Assembly (NCBI RefSeq): GCF_001424755.1
Contig: NZ_LMRF01000005.1
Location: 1 to 64,000 of the forward strand
Direction of reading: 5' to 3'
Length of the DNA: 64,000 bases
Origin: Marmoricola sp. Leaf446
GTDB taxonomy: Bacteria; Actinomycetota; Actinomycetes; Propionibacteriales; Nocardioidaceae
The notes beneath the pieces were generated by a model that did not search any database, was not told where the DNA came from, and saw nothing but the letters and a program-made list of their open reading frames with translations. Every line of letters starts with the position of its first letter. Position 1 is the first letter of the stretch. Shown one piece after another: positions 38,625 through 51,067 of this stretch. The translations under genes and the position numbers were made by a program.

Positions 38625-38637
38625 ACGAACCGGTCGC

Positions 38638-38943
38638 TCAGACCGCCTGCACCCCGCCACCCACGGTGGCCTCGTGCTCGGTCTTGGCCGTCTCGAGCAG
38701 CTGCCGCCACGAGGTGACGTTGGGCCGCTTGCGCAGCAACGCCCGACGCTCGCGCTCGGTCAGGCCGCCCCACACGCCCCACTCGATCTCGTTGTCGAGA
38801 GCCTCCGCGAGGCACTCGGCGCGCACGGGGCACGCCCCGCACACCACCTTGGCCTTGTGCTGCTCCGCGCCACGCACGAACAGCTCGTCAGGCTTCGACG
38901 TCTTGCACAGGGCCACGTTGGCCCACATCTCGTTCCAGGACAT
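38638..38943 (-). CDS. whiB4: WhiB4/WblA-type iron-sulfur regulator
   Basis: A 101-residue WhiB-like protein. The four [4Fe-4S] cysteines are Cys13, Cys35, Cys38 and Cys44, followed by the G(V/I)WGG turn GVWGG (56-60) and a basic C-terminal tail for DNA. In M. tuberculosis WhiB4 is a redox sensor that condenses DNA; the Streptomyces orthologue WblA controls development and antibiotic output. GGAGGG lies 4-5 bases before the ATG at 38943. It is divergent from ponA2, as in related genomes. Confidence 0.95.
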   Translation of the reverse strand: MSWNEMWANVALCKTSKPDELFVRGAEQHKAKVVCGACPVRAECLAEALDNEIEWGVWGGLTERERRALLRKRPNVTSWRQLLETAKTEHEATVGGGVQAV

Positions 38944-39125
38944 AGTTCCCTCCAGAGTCCAAGTCCCGGGCTTTTTAGCGGCTCGCCCCGATACGTCCGT
39001 TTTCCACCCAGGAATCAGACTAAAGAGACTGCGAGGATCGAAACAGGCACGGAGAGGGCAGATCTGCATAGTCCGTTCGGACTAGTCGGGCTGCGCCGCT
39101 CGGTCGGATCACCACCACGCTCCCG

Positions 39126-39131
39126 TATCCT
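39126..39131 (+). promoter_or_regulatory. Minus-10 hexamer TATCCT for ponA2
   Basis: TATCCT ends 6 bases before the ATG at 39138, again predicting a leaderless mRNA. The 194-bp divergent gap to whiB4 contains the long leader of whiB4 but no clear operator. Confidence 0.5.
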
Positions 39132-39137
39132 TGTGGT

Positions 39138-41396
39138 ATGTCGCGACGCCGTCCCCACGTCTCGTTCGGCACGGTCGTCTCCCACCTCGGAGTCATCGTG
39201 GTCGTCTCCGTCGTCCTCGGTGTGCTCACCGCCGGGCTCGCCGTCCCCCTGGTCGGTGCCCTCGGCGCCGGCGCCAAGGCGACCTCGGCCTCGATGCGCA
39301 ACCTGCCCGAGGAGCTCAAGGCCGAGCCGCTGGCCGAGCGCACCCGCGTGCTCGACGCCGACGGCGACCTCGTCGCGACGTTCTACGACGAGAACCGGGT
39401 CAACGTCCCGCTGAGCAAGATCTCCCCGGTGATGCGCAAGGCGATCGTCGCCATCGAGGACTACCGCTTCTTCCAGCACGGCGCGCTCGACCTCAAGGGC
39501 ACGATGCGCGCCTTCGTCAACAACCAGACGGCCAGCGGCAGCACCCAGGGCGGGTCCTCGATCACCCAGCAGATGGCCAAGATGACGCTCGTGACGCAGG
39601 CCGACACCGACGAGGAGCGCGCGGCGGCCACCGAGAACACCTACCAGCGCAAGGTGCAGGAGCTGCGGCACGCGATCGCCTTCGAGGAGAACTACTCCAA
39701 GAGCTGGATCCTCGAGCGCTACCTCAACCTCGCCTACTTCGGCGACGGCGCCTACGGCGTGCAGGCCGCCGCCCGCCACTACTTCTCCGTCCCCGCCTCG
39801 CAGCTCGACATCAAGCAGGCCGCCACGCTCGCCGGCCTGGTGAAGAACCCCGTCGGCTTCGACCCCACCCGCTTCCCCGACCGCGCCGAGGCCCGCCGCA
39901 ACGTCGTGCTGGCCCGGATGGCCGAGCTCGGCGTGATCCCCCAGGAGCGGGCCGACACCCTCAGCGACCGCAAGCTCGGGCTCAAGGTCTCCCGCACCCG
40001 CAACGGCTGCCTGGGCACCTCGGCGCCGTTCTTCTGCGACTACGTGCGCCGCTACCTCCTCGAGGACCCGGCCCTGGGTCGCACCGAGCAGGACCGCGCC
40101 CAGCTGCTGAACGCGGGCGGCCTGACCATCAAGACGACGCTCGACCTCGACTACCAGCGCTCCGCCGACGAGGCGACGAGCGAGGCCGTCGACCCCACCG
40201 ACACCGCGATCGGCGGCCTGGCGATGGTCCAGCCCGGCACCGGCGAGGTGCGGGCGGTCTCGCAGAGCCGGCCGATGGGACGCGAGAAGAGCAAGGGCCA
40301 GACCTACCTCAACTACGTCGTGGACTCCAAGTACGGCGACTCCAACGGCTTCCAGGCCGGGTCGACGTTCAAGGTGTTCGTGCTGGCGGCCGCCCTCGAG
40401 CAGGGCCTGCCCCTGTCGACCGGCTTCAACTCGCCGGAGAAGATCTCGATCCCGCAGAGCGACTTCACCTCCTGCGAGGGCGCCTACCCCGTCAGCACCC
40501 CGTGGGAGCCGGGCAACAGCACCACGAGCGGCTTCAAGGACATGACCACCGGCACCCGCGAGTCGGTCAACACCTTCTACGCCCAGCTCGAGCGCCGCAC
40601 CGGGCTCTGCGAGCCCTACGCCCTCGCCAAGGCGATGGGCGTCGACCTCTCCGACCCCGACCGCGAGCGGGTGCCGTCGTTCACGCTCGGCATCGCCGAC
40701 GTCAGCCCGCTCGAGATGGCCTCGGCGTACGCCACCTTCGGTGCTCGCGGCGTGCACTGCGACGCCCGGCCGGTGACGCAGATCCTCAACGCCGAGGGCA
40801 AGGTGTTCAAGAACTACCCGGCCCGCTGCGAGCGCGTGATGAAGGAGTCCACGGCCGACGCGGTCAACCAGATCCTCCGGGGGGTGCTGCAGCCCGGCGG
40901 CTTCGGCCAGGCGCTGGCCCTCTCGGTGCCCTCGGCGGGCAAGACCGGCACGATCAACAGCAACATGGCCGTGTGGTTCGCGGGCTACACCCCGACCATG
41001 GCGACCGCCGCGATGATCGCCGGCGCCGACCAGAACGGCAACTGGGTCAGCCTCAACGGCCAGGTCGTGGGTGGCAGCTACGTCTACTCCGCCGCCGGCT
41101 CGACGCTGGCCGGGCCGATGTGGGCCGATGCCATGCGCGGCATCTCCGACGGGCTCCCCTACGAGGACTTCACCTCACCGTCCTTCGGCGACGCGCCCGT
41201 GACCGTGCCGGTCGAGGACGTCGCAGGGATGCGCGCCAAGAGCGCGCTCCAGGCCCTGTCGGGCCAGGGCTTCCAGGTCACCCTGGGCGACGCCCGCAGC
41301 AGCGACGGTCGTCGGGGCACCATCGCCGCCACCGAGCCCGCGGCCGGCACCCAGCTCGAGCGCGGCACCACGGTCACGCTCTACCCGTCACGCTGA
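39138..41396 (+). CDS. ponA2: Bifunctional penicillin-binding protein with PASTA domain (PonA2-like)
   Basis: A 752-residue class A PBP. An N-terminal helix (about 12-40) anchors it. The GT51 glycosyltransferase starts at EDYRFFQHG (about 107), with GGSSITQQMAK. The transpeptidase motifs are STFK (Ser about 408), SVN (about 476) and KTGT (about 601). One C-terminal PASTA domain (about 688-752) is expected to bind muropeptide. It makes and cross-links peptidoglycan and in mycobacteria supports survival in acid and stress. The neighbours (whiB4, phosphoesterase) match the mycobacterial order. Confidence 0.95.
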   Translation: MSRRRPHVSFGTVVSHLGVIVVVSVVLGVLTAGLAVPLVGALGAGAKATSASMRNLPEELKAEPLAERTRVLDADGDLVATFYDENRVNVPLSKISPVMRKAIVAIEDYRFFQHGALDLKGTMRAFVNNQTASGSTQGGSSITQQMAKMTLVTQADTDEERAAATENTYQRKVQELRHAIAFEENYSKSWILERYLNLAYFGDGAYGVQAAARHYFSVPASQLDIKQAATLAGLVKNPVGFDPTRFPDRAEARRNVVLARMAELGVIPQERADTLSDRKLGLKVSRTRNGCLGTSAPFFCDYVRRYLLEDPALGRTEQDRAQLLNAGGLTIKTTLDLDYQRSADEATSEAVDPTDTAIGGLAMVQPGTGEVRAVSQSRPMGREKSKGQTYLNYVVDSKYGDSNGFQAGSTFKVFVLAAALEQGLPLSTGFNSPEKISIPQSDFTSCEGAYPVSTPWEPGNSTTSGFKDMTTGTRESVNTFYAQLERRTGLCEPYALAKAMGVDLSDPDRERVPSFTLGIADVSPLEMASAYATFGARGVHCDARPVTQILNAEGKVFKNYPARCERVMKESTADAVNQILRGVLQPGGFGQALALSVPSAGKTGTINSNMAVWFAGYTPTMATAAMIAGADQNGNWVSLNGQVVGGSYVYSAAGSTLAGPMWADAMRGISDGLPYEDFTSPSFGDAPVTVPVEDVAGMRAKSALQALSGQGFQVTLGDARSSDGRRGTIAATEPAAGTQLERGTTVTLYPSR

Positions 41397-41474
41397 CCCC
41401 CGACCCGGCCCGCCGCCACGGCAGGCCGGGCCAGGTCGGGCTGGTGGGGCAGGTCGAGCTGGTCGGGGCGCCGG

Positions 41475-41945
41475 TCAGCCGGCGGTCAGCTGGGCCTTGA
41501 CGACGGCTGCCACGGCCCCGCCGTCGGCGCGGCCCTTGGTGCGCGGCGTCAGCACGCCCATGACGCGACCGATGGCCCGCGGGCCGTCGGCGCGCACGCC
41601 GAGCTCGTCGATGGTCCGGGTCACCAGCGCCTCGATCTCGGCCTGGTCGAGCTGCTGGGGGAGGTACTCCGCGATCACGGCCGACTCCGCCCGCTCCTTG
41701 GCCGCCTGCTCCTCGCGGCCGGCGTCGCCGAACGCCTCGGCGGCCTCGCGCCGCTTCTTGCCCTCCCGGGTGAGCACCGTCAGCACGTCCTCGTCGGTCA
41801 GCTCGCGGTGCTCCTTGCCGGCGACCTCCTCGGTGGTGACGGCGGTGAGCACCATCCGCAGCGTCGAGGAACGGAGCTCGTCACGGGCCTTGATGGCGGT
41901 GGTGAGGTCGCTGCGCAGTCGCTCCTTGAGGGTCATGGAGACCAT
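41475..41945 (-). CDS. GatB/YqeY domain protein
   Basis: A 156-residue helical protein with TLKERLRSDLTTAIKARDELRSSTLRMVL at the start and AIGRVMGVLTPRTKGRADGGAV at the end, typical of YqeY. The domain is the tRNA-binding tail of GatB standing alone; its role in bacteria is unsettled. It starts at ATG 41945 (or ATG 41936). It lies between ponA2 and the phosphoesterase on the opposite strand, divergent from the latter by 17 bases. Confidence 0.9.
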   Translation of the reverse strand: MVSMTLKERLRSDLTTAIKARDELRSSTLRMVLTAVTTEEVAGKEHRELTDEDVLTVLTREGKKRREAAEAFGDAGREEQAAKERAESAVIAEYLPQQLDQAEIEALVTRTIDELGVRADGPRAIGRVMGVLTPRTKGRADGGAVAAVVKAQLTAG

Positions 41946-41962
41946 TGTGGCAGCCTGGCTCC

Positions 41963-42937
41963 ATGCAGCCGCACCGGATTTCCGGCCCCGTCCAGCCCGC
42001 GGCCGCAGCCCGGGCGCTGCGCCTGACCGGCGCCGTCGTCGGCGGCGGGGCGCTCCTCGGCGCCACCACCCTGGCGTACGCCGCCGGCATCGAGGTGCGC
42101 AGCTTCGTCGTACGCCGGGTCGAGGTGCCGCTGCTCCCGCCCGGCCACCGGCCGCTGAAGGTCCTGCACCTCAGCGACCTGCACCTCACGCCCTCGCAGG
42201 GCCGGAAGCGTCGCTGGCTGGCCTCGCTGGCCGACCTCGAGCCCGACCTCGTCGTCAACACCGGGGACAACCTGGCCCACCGCGACTCCGTCGGGCCGGT
42301 GCTGGAGGGACTGGGCCGGCTGCTCGACGTGCCCGGGGTGTTCGTCCCCGGCTCCAACGACTACTTCGCCCCCAAGCCGCGCAACCCGCTGTGGTACCTC
42401 CTGCCCGACGACGGCCGCCGCAACACCCGCACCCCGAGGCTCCCGTGGGGCGAGATGCGCGACGCGTTCACCGGCGCCGGCTGGCTGGACCTGACCAACA
42501 CCTCGGGCCGGCTGCGGGTCGACGACCTCGACCTGGCCTTCGTCGGCGTCGACGACCCGCACCTGGAGTACGACGACCTCACCGCCGTCTCCGGACCCGC
42601 CCCGCGGGACGCCGACGTGCGGGTGGCGGTCGCCCACGCGCCGTACCTCCGGGTGCTCGACCAGTACGCCCGCGACGGCTGGGACGTCACCATCGCCGGC
42701 CACACCCACGGAGGCCAGGTGTGCCTGCCGTTCAAGGGCGCCCTGGTCACCAACTGCGACCTCGAGCCCGCCCGGGCCAAGGGCCTGCACCGGCACCCCG
42801 CCGACTCCCGGCCCGGCCAGGTGGGCACCTCGTGGCTGCACGTCTCGGCGGGCGCGGGCACCTCGCCGTACGCCCCGGTGCGGCTGTGCTGCCGCCCCGA
42901 GGCGACGTTGATGACCTGGACGGCGCGGGACCACTGA
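41963..42937 (+). CDS. Calcineurin-like phosphoesterase (Rv3683-like)
   Basis: A 324-residue protein. An N-terminal hydrophobic segment (about 22-45) may anchor it or direct it outward. The metal motifs are LSDLHL, NTGDN, GSND (in place of GNHD/E) and AGHTHGGQ. The GSND variant is what I recall for this actinobacterial subgroup. Similar YkuE-type enzymes cleave UDP-linked lipids or other phosphodiesters at the membrane. ATG at 41963 is chosen over a TTG 18 bases earlier. Confidence 0.9.
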   Translation: MQPHRISGPVQPAAAARALRLTGAVVGGGALLGATTLAYAAGIEVRSFVVRRVEVPLLPPGHRPLKVLHLSDLHLTPSQGRKRRWLASLADLEPDLVVNTGDNLAHRDSVGPVLEGLGRLLDVPGVFVPGSNDYFAPKPRNPLWYLLPDDGRRNTRTPRLPWGEMRDAFTGAGWLDLTNTSGRLRVDDLDLAFVGVDDPHLEYDDLTAVSGPAPRDADVRVAVAHAPYLRVLDQYARDGWDVTIAGHTHGGQVCLPFKGALVTNCDLEPARAKGLHRHPADSRPGQVGTSWLHVSAGAGTSPYAPVRLCCRPEATLMTWTARDH

Positions 42938-43007
42938 GCCACCGCCCGCGACCTGCCGGACCCGGTTCGGCGGCACGGGCGGGCTCTGTATAGACTCGCC
43001 GGGCCTT

Positions 43008-43084
43008 CGGGGTGTGGCGCAGCTTGGTAGCGCGCGTCGTTCGGGACGACGAGGCCGCAGGTTCAAATCCTGTCACCCCGACCA
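43008..43084 (+). tRNA. tRNA-Pro(CGG)
   Basis: Acceptor strand CGGGGTG (43008-43014) pairs with CACCCCG (43074-43080). The anticodon stem CGTCG/CGACG holds the loop TTCGGGA, giving anticodon CGG. The T-arm contains GTTCAAATC. The 3' CCA (43082-43084) is encoded. TATAGA at about 42989 is a likely -10 element. Confidence 0.96.
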
Positions 43085-43097
43085 CCAGGTCCACCTG

Positions 43098-43130
43098 CGA
43101 GCTCCCGGCCACCGAGTGGCCGGGAGCTCG
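43098..43130 (+). terminator. 14-bp stem hairpin after tRNA-Pro
   Basis: CGAGCTCCCGGCCA (43098-43111) and its complement (43117-43130) form a perfect stem with loop CCGAG, 14 bases past the CCA end. TGGCTTTCCC follows. Confidence 0.85.
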
Positions 43131-43235
43131 TGGCTTTCCCGGGCCCGCGACGACCGGGTCCGGCCGGTCGAGCCGGCGGCGGGACGAAGCCGCGTAGCCG
43201 CCCCGTCCGACGGTGCGGCGTGGCACGATGCGCCC

Positions 43236-46679
<3,444 letters not shown>

Positions 46680-46748
46680 GGGAATCCCCTGGGCTCGGCT
46701 GCTGGGACGTCGGTCCGACAGGCGGACCGTCGTCGATTCTACGGCCGG

Positions 46749-47378
46749 TCAGGAGCGGGTCGTGCCGGCGTCCACGGCGTCGGCGGCCGGCGGCACGTCA
46801 CCGAGCTGCTCGGCCGCCTCGATCTGCTCCAGCTCGCCCTCGACGTCGCGGTCGAGCCGGTCGTGCGCCACCACGGAGTGCAGCGCGCTGAGCACGCCGC
46901 AGGCGCTGGTGCCCCAGGAGGCGAGGTAGGAGTACTGCCACCACCACAGCGCCTCGCGGGCGTCGCCGTGGCGGAAGTGCCGCAGCCCGTGGGCGACGTC
47001 GGTGGCGATGATGGTGAGGTCGTCGGAGAGCTGGCTGGGCAGCGTCGCCGGGTCGTAGGGCTCGAAGTTGTGGGCGTAGGTGTCGATGTCGCCCAGCACG
47101 TCGGCGAGCCGCAGCCGCATGGCGTCGAGGTCGGGGTCGGGCCCGACGTCGGGCTGGTAGCGGGTCGGGGTCTCGAAGTCGACCTGGGCGCCGAGCCGGG
47201 CGCCGGCGAGCAGCAGCTGGCTGACCTCGAGCAGCAGCAGGGGTACGGCGGCCCCGCCGGCCGCCTCGCCGCGCGAGATCGCCTGCAGGCCGAGCAGGTA
47301 GACCTCCACCGCGTCGGCCACCTGCTGGGCGAGCTCGTCGTGCTCCTGGACGGGCACCTCGGCCCCCGGGTCAGTCAC
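46749..47378 (-). CDS. DUF5063 family protein
   Basis: A 209-residue, mostly helical and acidic protein without membrane segments. It contains [22 protein letters not shown] and [27 protein letters not shown], features of DUF5063. The family lies beside recR in many actinobacteria and has no known activity. The GTG at 47378 is 5 bases inside the recR gene (8-base overlap), so translation is probably coupled. Confidence 0.83.
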   Translation of the reverse strand: MTDPGAEVPVQEHDELAQQVADAVEVYLLGLQAISRGEAAGGAAVPLLLLEVSQLLLAGARLGAQVDFETPTRYQPDVGPDPDLDAMRLRLADVLGDIDTYAHNFEPYDPATLPSQLSDDLTIIATDVAHGLRHFRHGDAREALWWWQYSYLASWGTSACGVLSALHSVVAHDRLDRDVEGELEQIEAAEQLGDVPPAADAVDAGTTRS

Positions 47379-47970
47379 CGGCGTTCCTCCTCCCCGCGAA
47401 AGCACGTCCGAGGGTGACCTCGTCGGCGTACTCGAGGTCCCCTCCCACCGGCAGTCCACTCGCCAGTCGCGTCACGCGCAAGTCGAGCGTCCGCAGGAAG
47501 CGGCTCAAGTAGGCCGCGGTCGCGTCGCCCTCGATGTTGGGGTCGGTCGCGAGGATCACCTCGACGACCGTCCCGTCGGCCAGCCGACCCATCAGCTCAC
47601 GGATCCGCAGCTGGTCGGGGCCGATGCCCTCCAGCGGCGAGATCGCGCCGCCCAGCACGTGGTAGCGCCCCCGGAACTCCCGGGTGCGCTCGATCGCGAC
47701 GACGTCCTTGGGCTCCTCGACGACACAGATCAGCGTCGGGTCGCGGCGGGGGTCGGCGCAGATCCGGCACTGCTCGGACTGGGAGACGTTGCCGCAGGTG
47801 GAGCAGAACGTCGCCTTGGCCTTCATCTCGAGCATGGTCTCGGCCAGGCGGCGCACGTCGGTCGGCTCGGCCGCCAGCAGGTGGAAGGCGATCCGCTGCG
47901 CGCCCTTGGGCCCGACGCCGGGGAGCCGGGCGAGCTCGTCGATGAGGTCCTGCAGGACGCCTTCGTACAC
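47371..47970 (-). CDS. recR: Recombination mediator RecR
   Basis: A 199-residue protein of normal length. The HhH region [20 protein letters not shown], Cys4 zinc motif [16 protein letters not shown] (about 56-71) and Toprim domain beginning ICVVEEPKD are all present. It works with RecO/RecF to load RecA at gaps. It is adjacent to ybaB (the stop of one touches the start of the other), forming the standard dnaX-ybaB-recR order. Confidence 0.98.
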   Translation of the reverse strand: MYEGVLQDLIDELARLPGVGPKGAQRIAFHLLAAEPTDVRRLAETMLEMKAKATFCSTCGNVSQSEQCRICADPRRDPTLICVVEEPKDVVAIERTREFRGRYHVLGGAISPLEGIGPDQLRIRELMGRLADGTVVEVILATDPNIEGDATAAYLSRFLRTLDLRVTRLASGLPVGGDLEYADEVTLGRAFAGRRNAGD

Positions 47971-48381
47971 CTAGAAGCCCCCGGGGCGACGCGGCTCCTG
48001 CGGGTCGGCACCGGGGCCGCCCAGGGAGCCTCCGAGGGCGCCGCCGAGGTCCCCGCCGAGGTCCAGGCCGCCGCCGGCGAGCGGGCCGAGGGCGTCGGCG
48101 GCGAGCTCGTCGACGCGGCTCTTGGCGTCGCGGTAGGCCGCGACCACCAGGTCACCCAGGTCGGTGAGGGACTCGGCGTCGGTGCCGGCCACGGCCTCGG
48201 GCGAGACGGTGACGCCGGTCAGGTCGCCGGTGCCGCTGAGGGTGACGACCACGCCGCCGACGGAGCCCTCGACGGTGCGTTCGGCGAGCTCGGCCTGCGC
48301 CTGCATCAGCTGGGCCTGCATCTGCTGGGCCTGCTCGAGCATGGAGCTGAGGTCGAGGCTGCCGAAGGGGTTGTCGGTCAT
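47971..48381 (-). CDS. YbaB/EbfC nucleoid-associated protein
   Basis: A 136-residue protein with the YbaB core MLEQAQQMQAQLMQAQAELAE through VVVTLSGTGDLTGVTVSPEAV. It adds a glycine-rich C-terminal tail with GGDLGGALGGSLGG repeats that is longer than the E. coli protein. YbaB dimers bind DNA and shape the nucleoid. It lies between dnaX (110-base gap with G-rich sequence at 48382-48490) and recR. Confidence 0.95.
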   Translation of the reverse strand: MTDNPFGSLDLSSMLEQAQQMQAQLMQAQAELAERTVEGSVGGVVVTLSGTGDLTGVTVSPEAVAGTDAESLTDLGDLVVAAYRDAKSRVDELAADALGPLAGGGLDLGGDLGGALGGSLGGPGADPQEPRRPGGF

Positions 48382-48490
48382 GTCGTGGCTCCAGGTGGGT
48401 GACGAGGTGGGGTGACGGGGTGGGTCGGTGGTGGGGTGGTGCCGGGAACGGTTGGTGCGGGGTCGTGCGGAGGTGGTGCGGCTCGGAGGC

Positions 48491-50581
48491 TCAGCTGTGC
48501 GGGATGTCCTCGATGACCGTGGCACCCAGCTCGCGGGCGAGCAGCTCGGTGGTGTCGATGCCGTTGTCGGCCGCCGACGGGTCGTCGCGGTGGGCGTCGG
48601 CGTCGGGGTCCTCGCGGGGCCCCTGCTCCCCCTCGGGGGTGCCGGGGCCTCGGGTGGCCGCGATCCGGGCGCGGGCGGCCTCGCTCGCGCCGGCACGGGG
48701 CGCCGCGGGCGGGGCCGTTGCCGCGGGTCCGGGGTCGGGCGGCTCCGGGCCGGAGGGGGGCTCGGGGGCGTCGGGCACGGCCGGCCGGGTGACCCGCATC
48801 GCGGTCTGCGCACCCGGGTCGGTCGCGGAGTCGACGACCGTCTCGATCTTCCAGTCGGCGCCGACCATGTCGATGGCGGCCTGGCGCAGGATCTCCTCGC
48901 TGCCGCCGCCGAGGAAGGAGTCGCGGGCGCCGGCGGTCTTGAAGCCGACCGTGAGGCTGCGCTGGTCGACCCCGATGACCTGGGCGTTCTGGCTGAGCAG
49001 GATCCAGGTGAAGCGCCGCATCCGCTTGACCTGCTCGAGCAGGTCGGGCCAGAGCCGACGGACGTCGGCCAGCGAGAGCTGCCCAGGGGCGGCCTCCTCG
49101 GCGACCGCGGCGGGGTCGGAGGCCGGCGCGGGGACCGGCTCGGTGGCCGGCTGGGCGGCGGGCTGGGGCGCGGGCTGGGGCGCGGGCTGGTCGGGGCCGG
49201 CCCCGCGCGAGGGGCGCTGCGCGACCTCCTCCGGCATCCGGGGGCCGGCGGGCGCGGCGGGGGCGGCCTGCTCCGCGCGGCGGGAGTCGGGCGCGGGCGG
49301 CTCGGACCGGGGGCCCTCGGGCGCAGGGGGCTGGGTCCGGGGTGCGGCCGGCGCGGGCGGCTCGGCCCGGGCGGCCGGGCGGGCGGCGGGCAGGTCGAGG
49401 GGGCCGGAGCCGGCGACGTCGAGGCGGCGCTCGAGGCGGTCCATCCGGGCGAGGACGCCGAGCTCGGCGTGGTCGGCGCCGGGCAGCAGCACCTTGGCGC
49501 ACAGCAGCTCGAGCAGCAGCCGGGGCGTGGTGGCGCCGCGCATCTCGGTCAGCCCCGCCGCGACGAGGTCGGCGGCGCGGACGAGGTCGGCGCGGCCGAA
49601 CCGCGCGGCCTGGGCGACGAGCCGCTCGGCCTGGTCCTCGGGGGCGTCGAGGAGGCCCGAGGCGTGGGCCTCGGGGACGGCGGCGACGATGACGAGGTCG
49701 CGCAGCCGGCGCAGCAGGTCCTCGGTGAAGCGGCGGGGGTCCTGGCCGGTCTCGATCACCTTGTCGACCACCCCGAAGACCCCGGCGCCGTCCTGGGCCG
49801 CGAAGGCGTCGACGACCTCGTCGAGCAGGTTGTCGGGGGTGTAGCCGAGCAGCCCGGTGGCGACCTCGTAGGTCACTCCGTCGGGACCGGCGCCGCCGAG
49901 CAGCTGGTCGAGCACCGAGAGCGAGTCGCGCGCGGACCCGGCACCCGCCCGCACCACCAGCGGCAGCGCGGCGGCGTCGATGCGCACGCCCTCCTTGGTG
50001 CACAGCTCGGCGAGGTAGTCCGAGAGCACCCGCGGCGGGATCAGCCGGAAGGGGTAGTGGTGGGTCCGCGAGCGGATCGTCGCGATGACCTTCTCGGGCT
50101 CGGTGGTGGCGAAGATGAACTTGAGGTGCTCCGGCGGCTCCTCGACCAGCTTGAGCAGGGCGTTGAAGCCCTGCGAGGAGACCATGTGGGCCTCGTCGAT
50201 GATGTAGACCTTGTAGCGGCTGCTGACCGGCGCGAAGAAGGCCCGCTCGCGCAGGTCGCGGGCGTCGTCGACGCCACCGTGGCTGGCCGCGTCGATCTCG
50301 ATGACGTCCACCGATCCGGGGCCGCCGCGGGCCAGGTCGACGCACGACCGGCACTCGCCGCACGGGTCGGAGATCGGCGCGCGCTCGCAGTTGAGCGCCC
50401 GGGCCAGGATGCGGGCGCTCGTGGTCTTGCCGCAGCCACGCGGGCCCGAGAACAGGTAGGCGTGGTTGACCCGGTTGTGGGCCAGAGCCGCACGGAGCGG
50501 CTCGGTGACGTGGTCCTGCCCGATGACCTCGGCGAACGTCTCCGGCCGGTAGCGGCGGTAGAGGGCGAGCGAGGACTGCAC
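48491..50581 (-). CDS. dnaX: DNA polymerase III subunits gamma and tau
   Basis: A 696-residue clamp-loader ATPase. Walker A SGPRGCGKTT is at about 45-54, then zinc site CGECRSC, DEAHM and sensor ATTEPEK. The middle part (about 375-500) is Pro/Ala-rich and disordered, and a C-terminal tau-like domain (MRRFTWILLSQNAQVIGV) would contact the polymerase. No obvious A-rich slippery site for gamma production was seen. It starts at GTG 50581, just downstream of the SRP RNA on the same strand. Confidence 0.95.
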   Translation of the reverse strand: MQSSLALYRRYRPETFAEVIGQDHVTEPLRAALAHNRVNHAYLFSGPRGCGKTTSARILARALNCERAPISDPCGECRSCVDLARGGPGSVDVIEIDAASHGGVDDARDLRERAFFAPVSSRYKVYIIDEAHMVSSQGFNALLKLVEEPPEHLKFIFATTEPEKVIATIRSRTHHYPFRLIPPRVLSDYLAELCTKEGVRIDAAALPLVVRAGAGSARDSLSVLDQLLGGAGPDGVTYEVATGLLGYTPDNLLDEVVDAFAAQDGAGVFGVVDKVIETGQDPRRFTEDLLRRLRDLVIVAAVPEAHASGLLDAPEDQAERLVAQAARFGRADLVRAADLVAAGLTEMRGATTPRLLLELLCAKVLLPGADHAELGVLARMDRLERRLDVAGSGPLDLPAARPAARAEPPAPAAPRTQPPAPEGPRSEPPAPDSRRAEQAAPAAPAGPRMPEEVAQRPSRGAGPDQPAPQPAPQPAAQPATEPVPAPASDPAAVAEEAAPGQLSLADVRRLWPDLLEQVKRMRRFTWILLSQNAQVIGVDQRSLTVGFKTAGARDSFLGGGSEEILRQAAIDMVGADWKIETVVDSATDPGAQTAMRVTRPAVPDAPEPPSGPEPPDPGPAATAPPAAPRAGASEAARARIAATRGPGTPEGEQGPREDPDADAHRDDPSAADNGIDTTELLARELGATVIEDIPHS

Positions 50582-50649
50582 CCGGTCACCCTAACGACCG
50601 GCGCCGACAGGCGTACGACGGCCGCGTCGAGGCGCTCCGGGGAGCGAAA

Positions 50650-50738
50650 GGCCCCCCGTGCACCCGGCAGAGCCCACCTGCCCTTGCTGCCTTCCGGCCC
50701 TGGGGGAGTTCAGTGAGGTACCGCCGCACGGGGGGTTG
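50650..50738 (-). ncRNA. ffs: Signal recognition particle RNA (4.5S-like)
   Basis: Read on the minus strand, the hallmark CCGGAAGGCAGCAAGGGCAG of the SRP RNA domain IV is present. The ends close by pairing of CCCCCCGTGC with GCACGGGGGG (50726-50735 and 50652-50661). It lies directly upstream of dnaX, the usual actinobacterial place. The core is about 84-90 bases and the ends are approximate. Confidence 0.93.
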
Positions 50739-50821
50739 TCCCGGAGTCTAGGCGAGGGGTCGACCGCTCGCCCAACCGGGCGATTTCCCGCGCGCGAACC
50801 GGGGGCGGTAGCCTCTCCGGC

Positions 50822-50906
50822 GGAGGATTCGCCTAGTGGCCTATGGCGCTCGCTTGGAAAGCGGGTTGGGTTAACGCCCTCAGGGGTTCGAATCCCCTAT
50901 CCTCCG
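50822..50906 (+). tRNA. tRNA-Ser(GGA)
   Basis: Acceptor GGAGGAT (50822-50828) pairs with ATCCTCC (50899-50905), with discriminator G. The anticodon loop TTGGAAA gives GGA. A long variable arm (TTGGGTTAACGCCCTCA region) and GTTCGAATC in the T-arm confirm a class II serine tRNA. No CCA is encoded. Confidence 0.96.
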
Positions 50907-51067
50907 CCGCTCGTGGGCCCGGGGGTCCGGCTCCGGCCGGGCCGCCGGGCCCACGTCTGCACCCGGGGTGCGAGCGGTCCGGCCCGCAACGGGTACAGCG
51001 TCCGGGTCGTGCGCCCACCGATCGACCGCCGACGCCCGCCTGACACCGGACCGCCGAGGAGCACGTC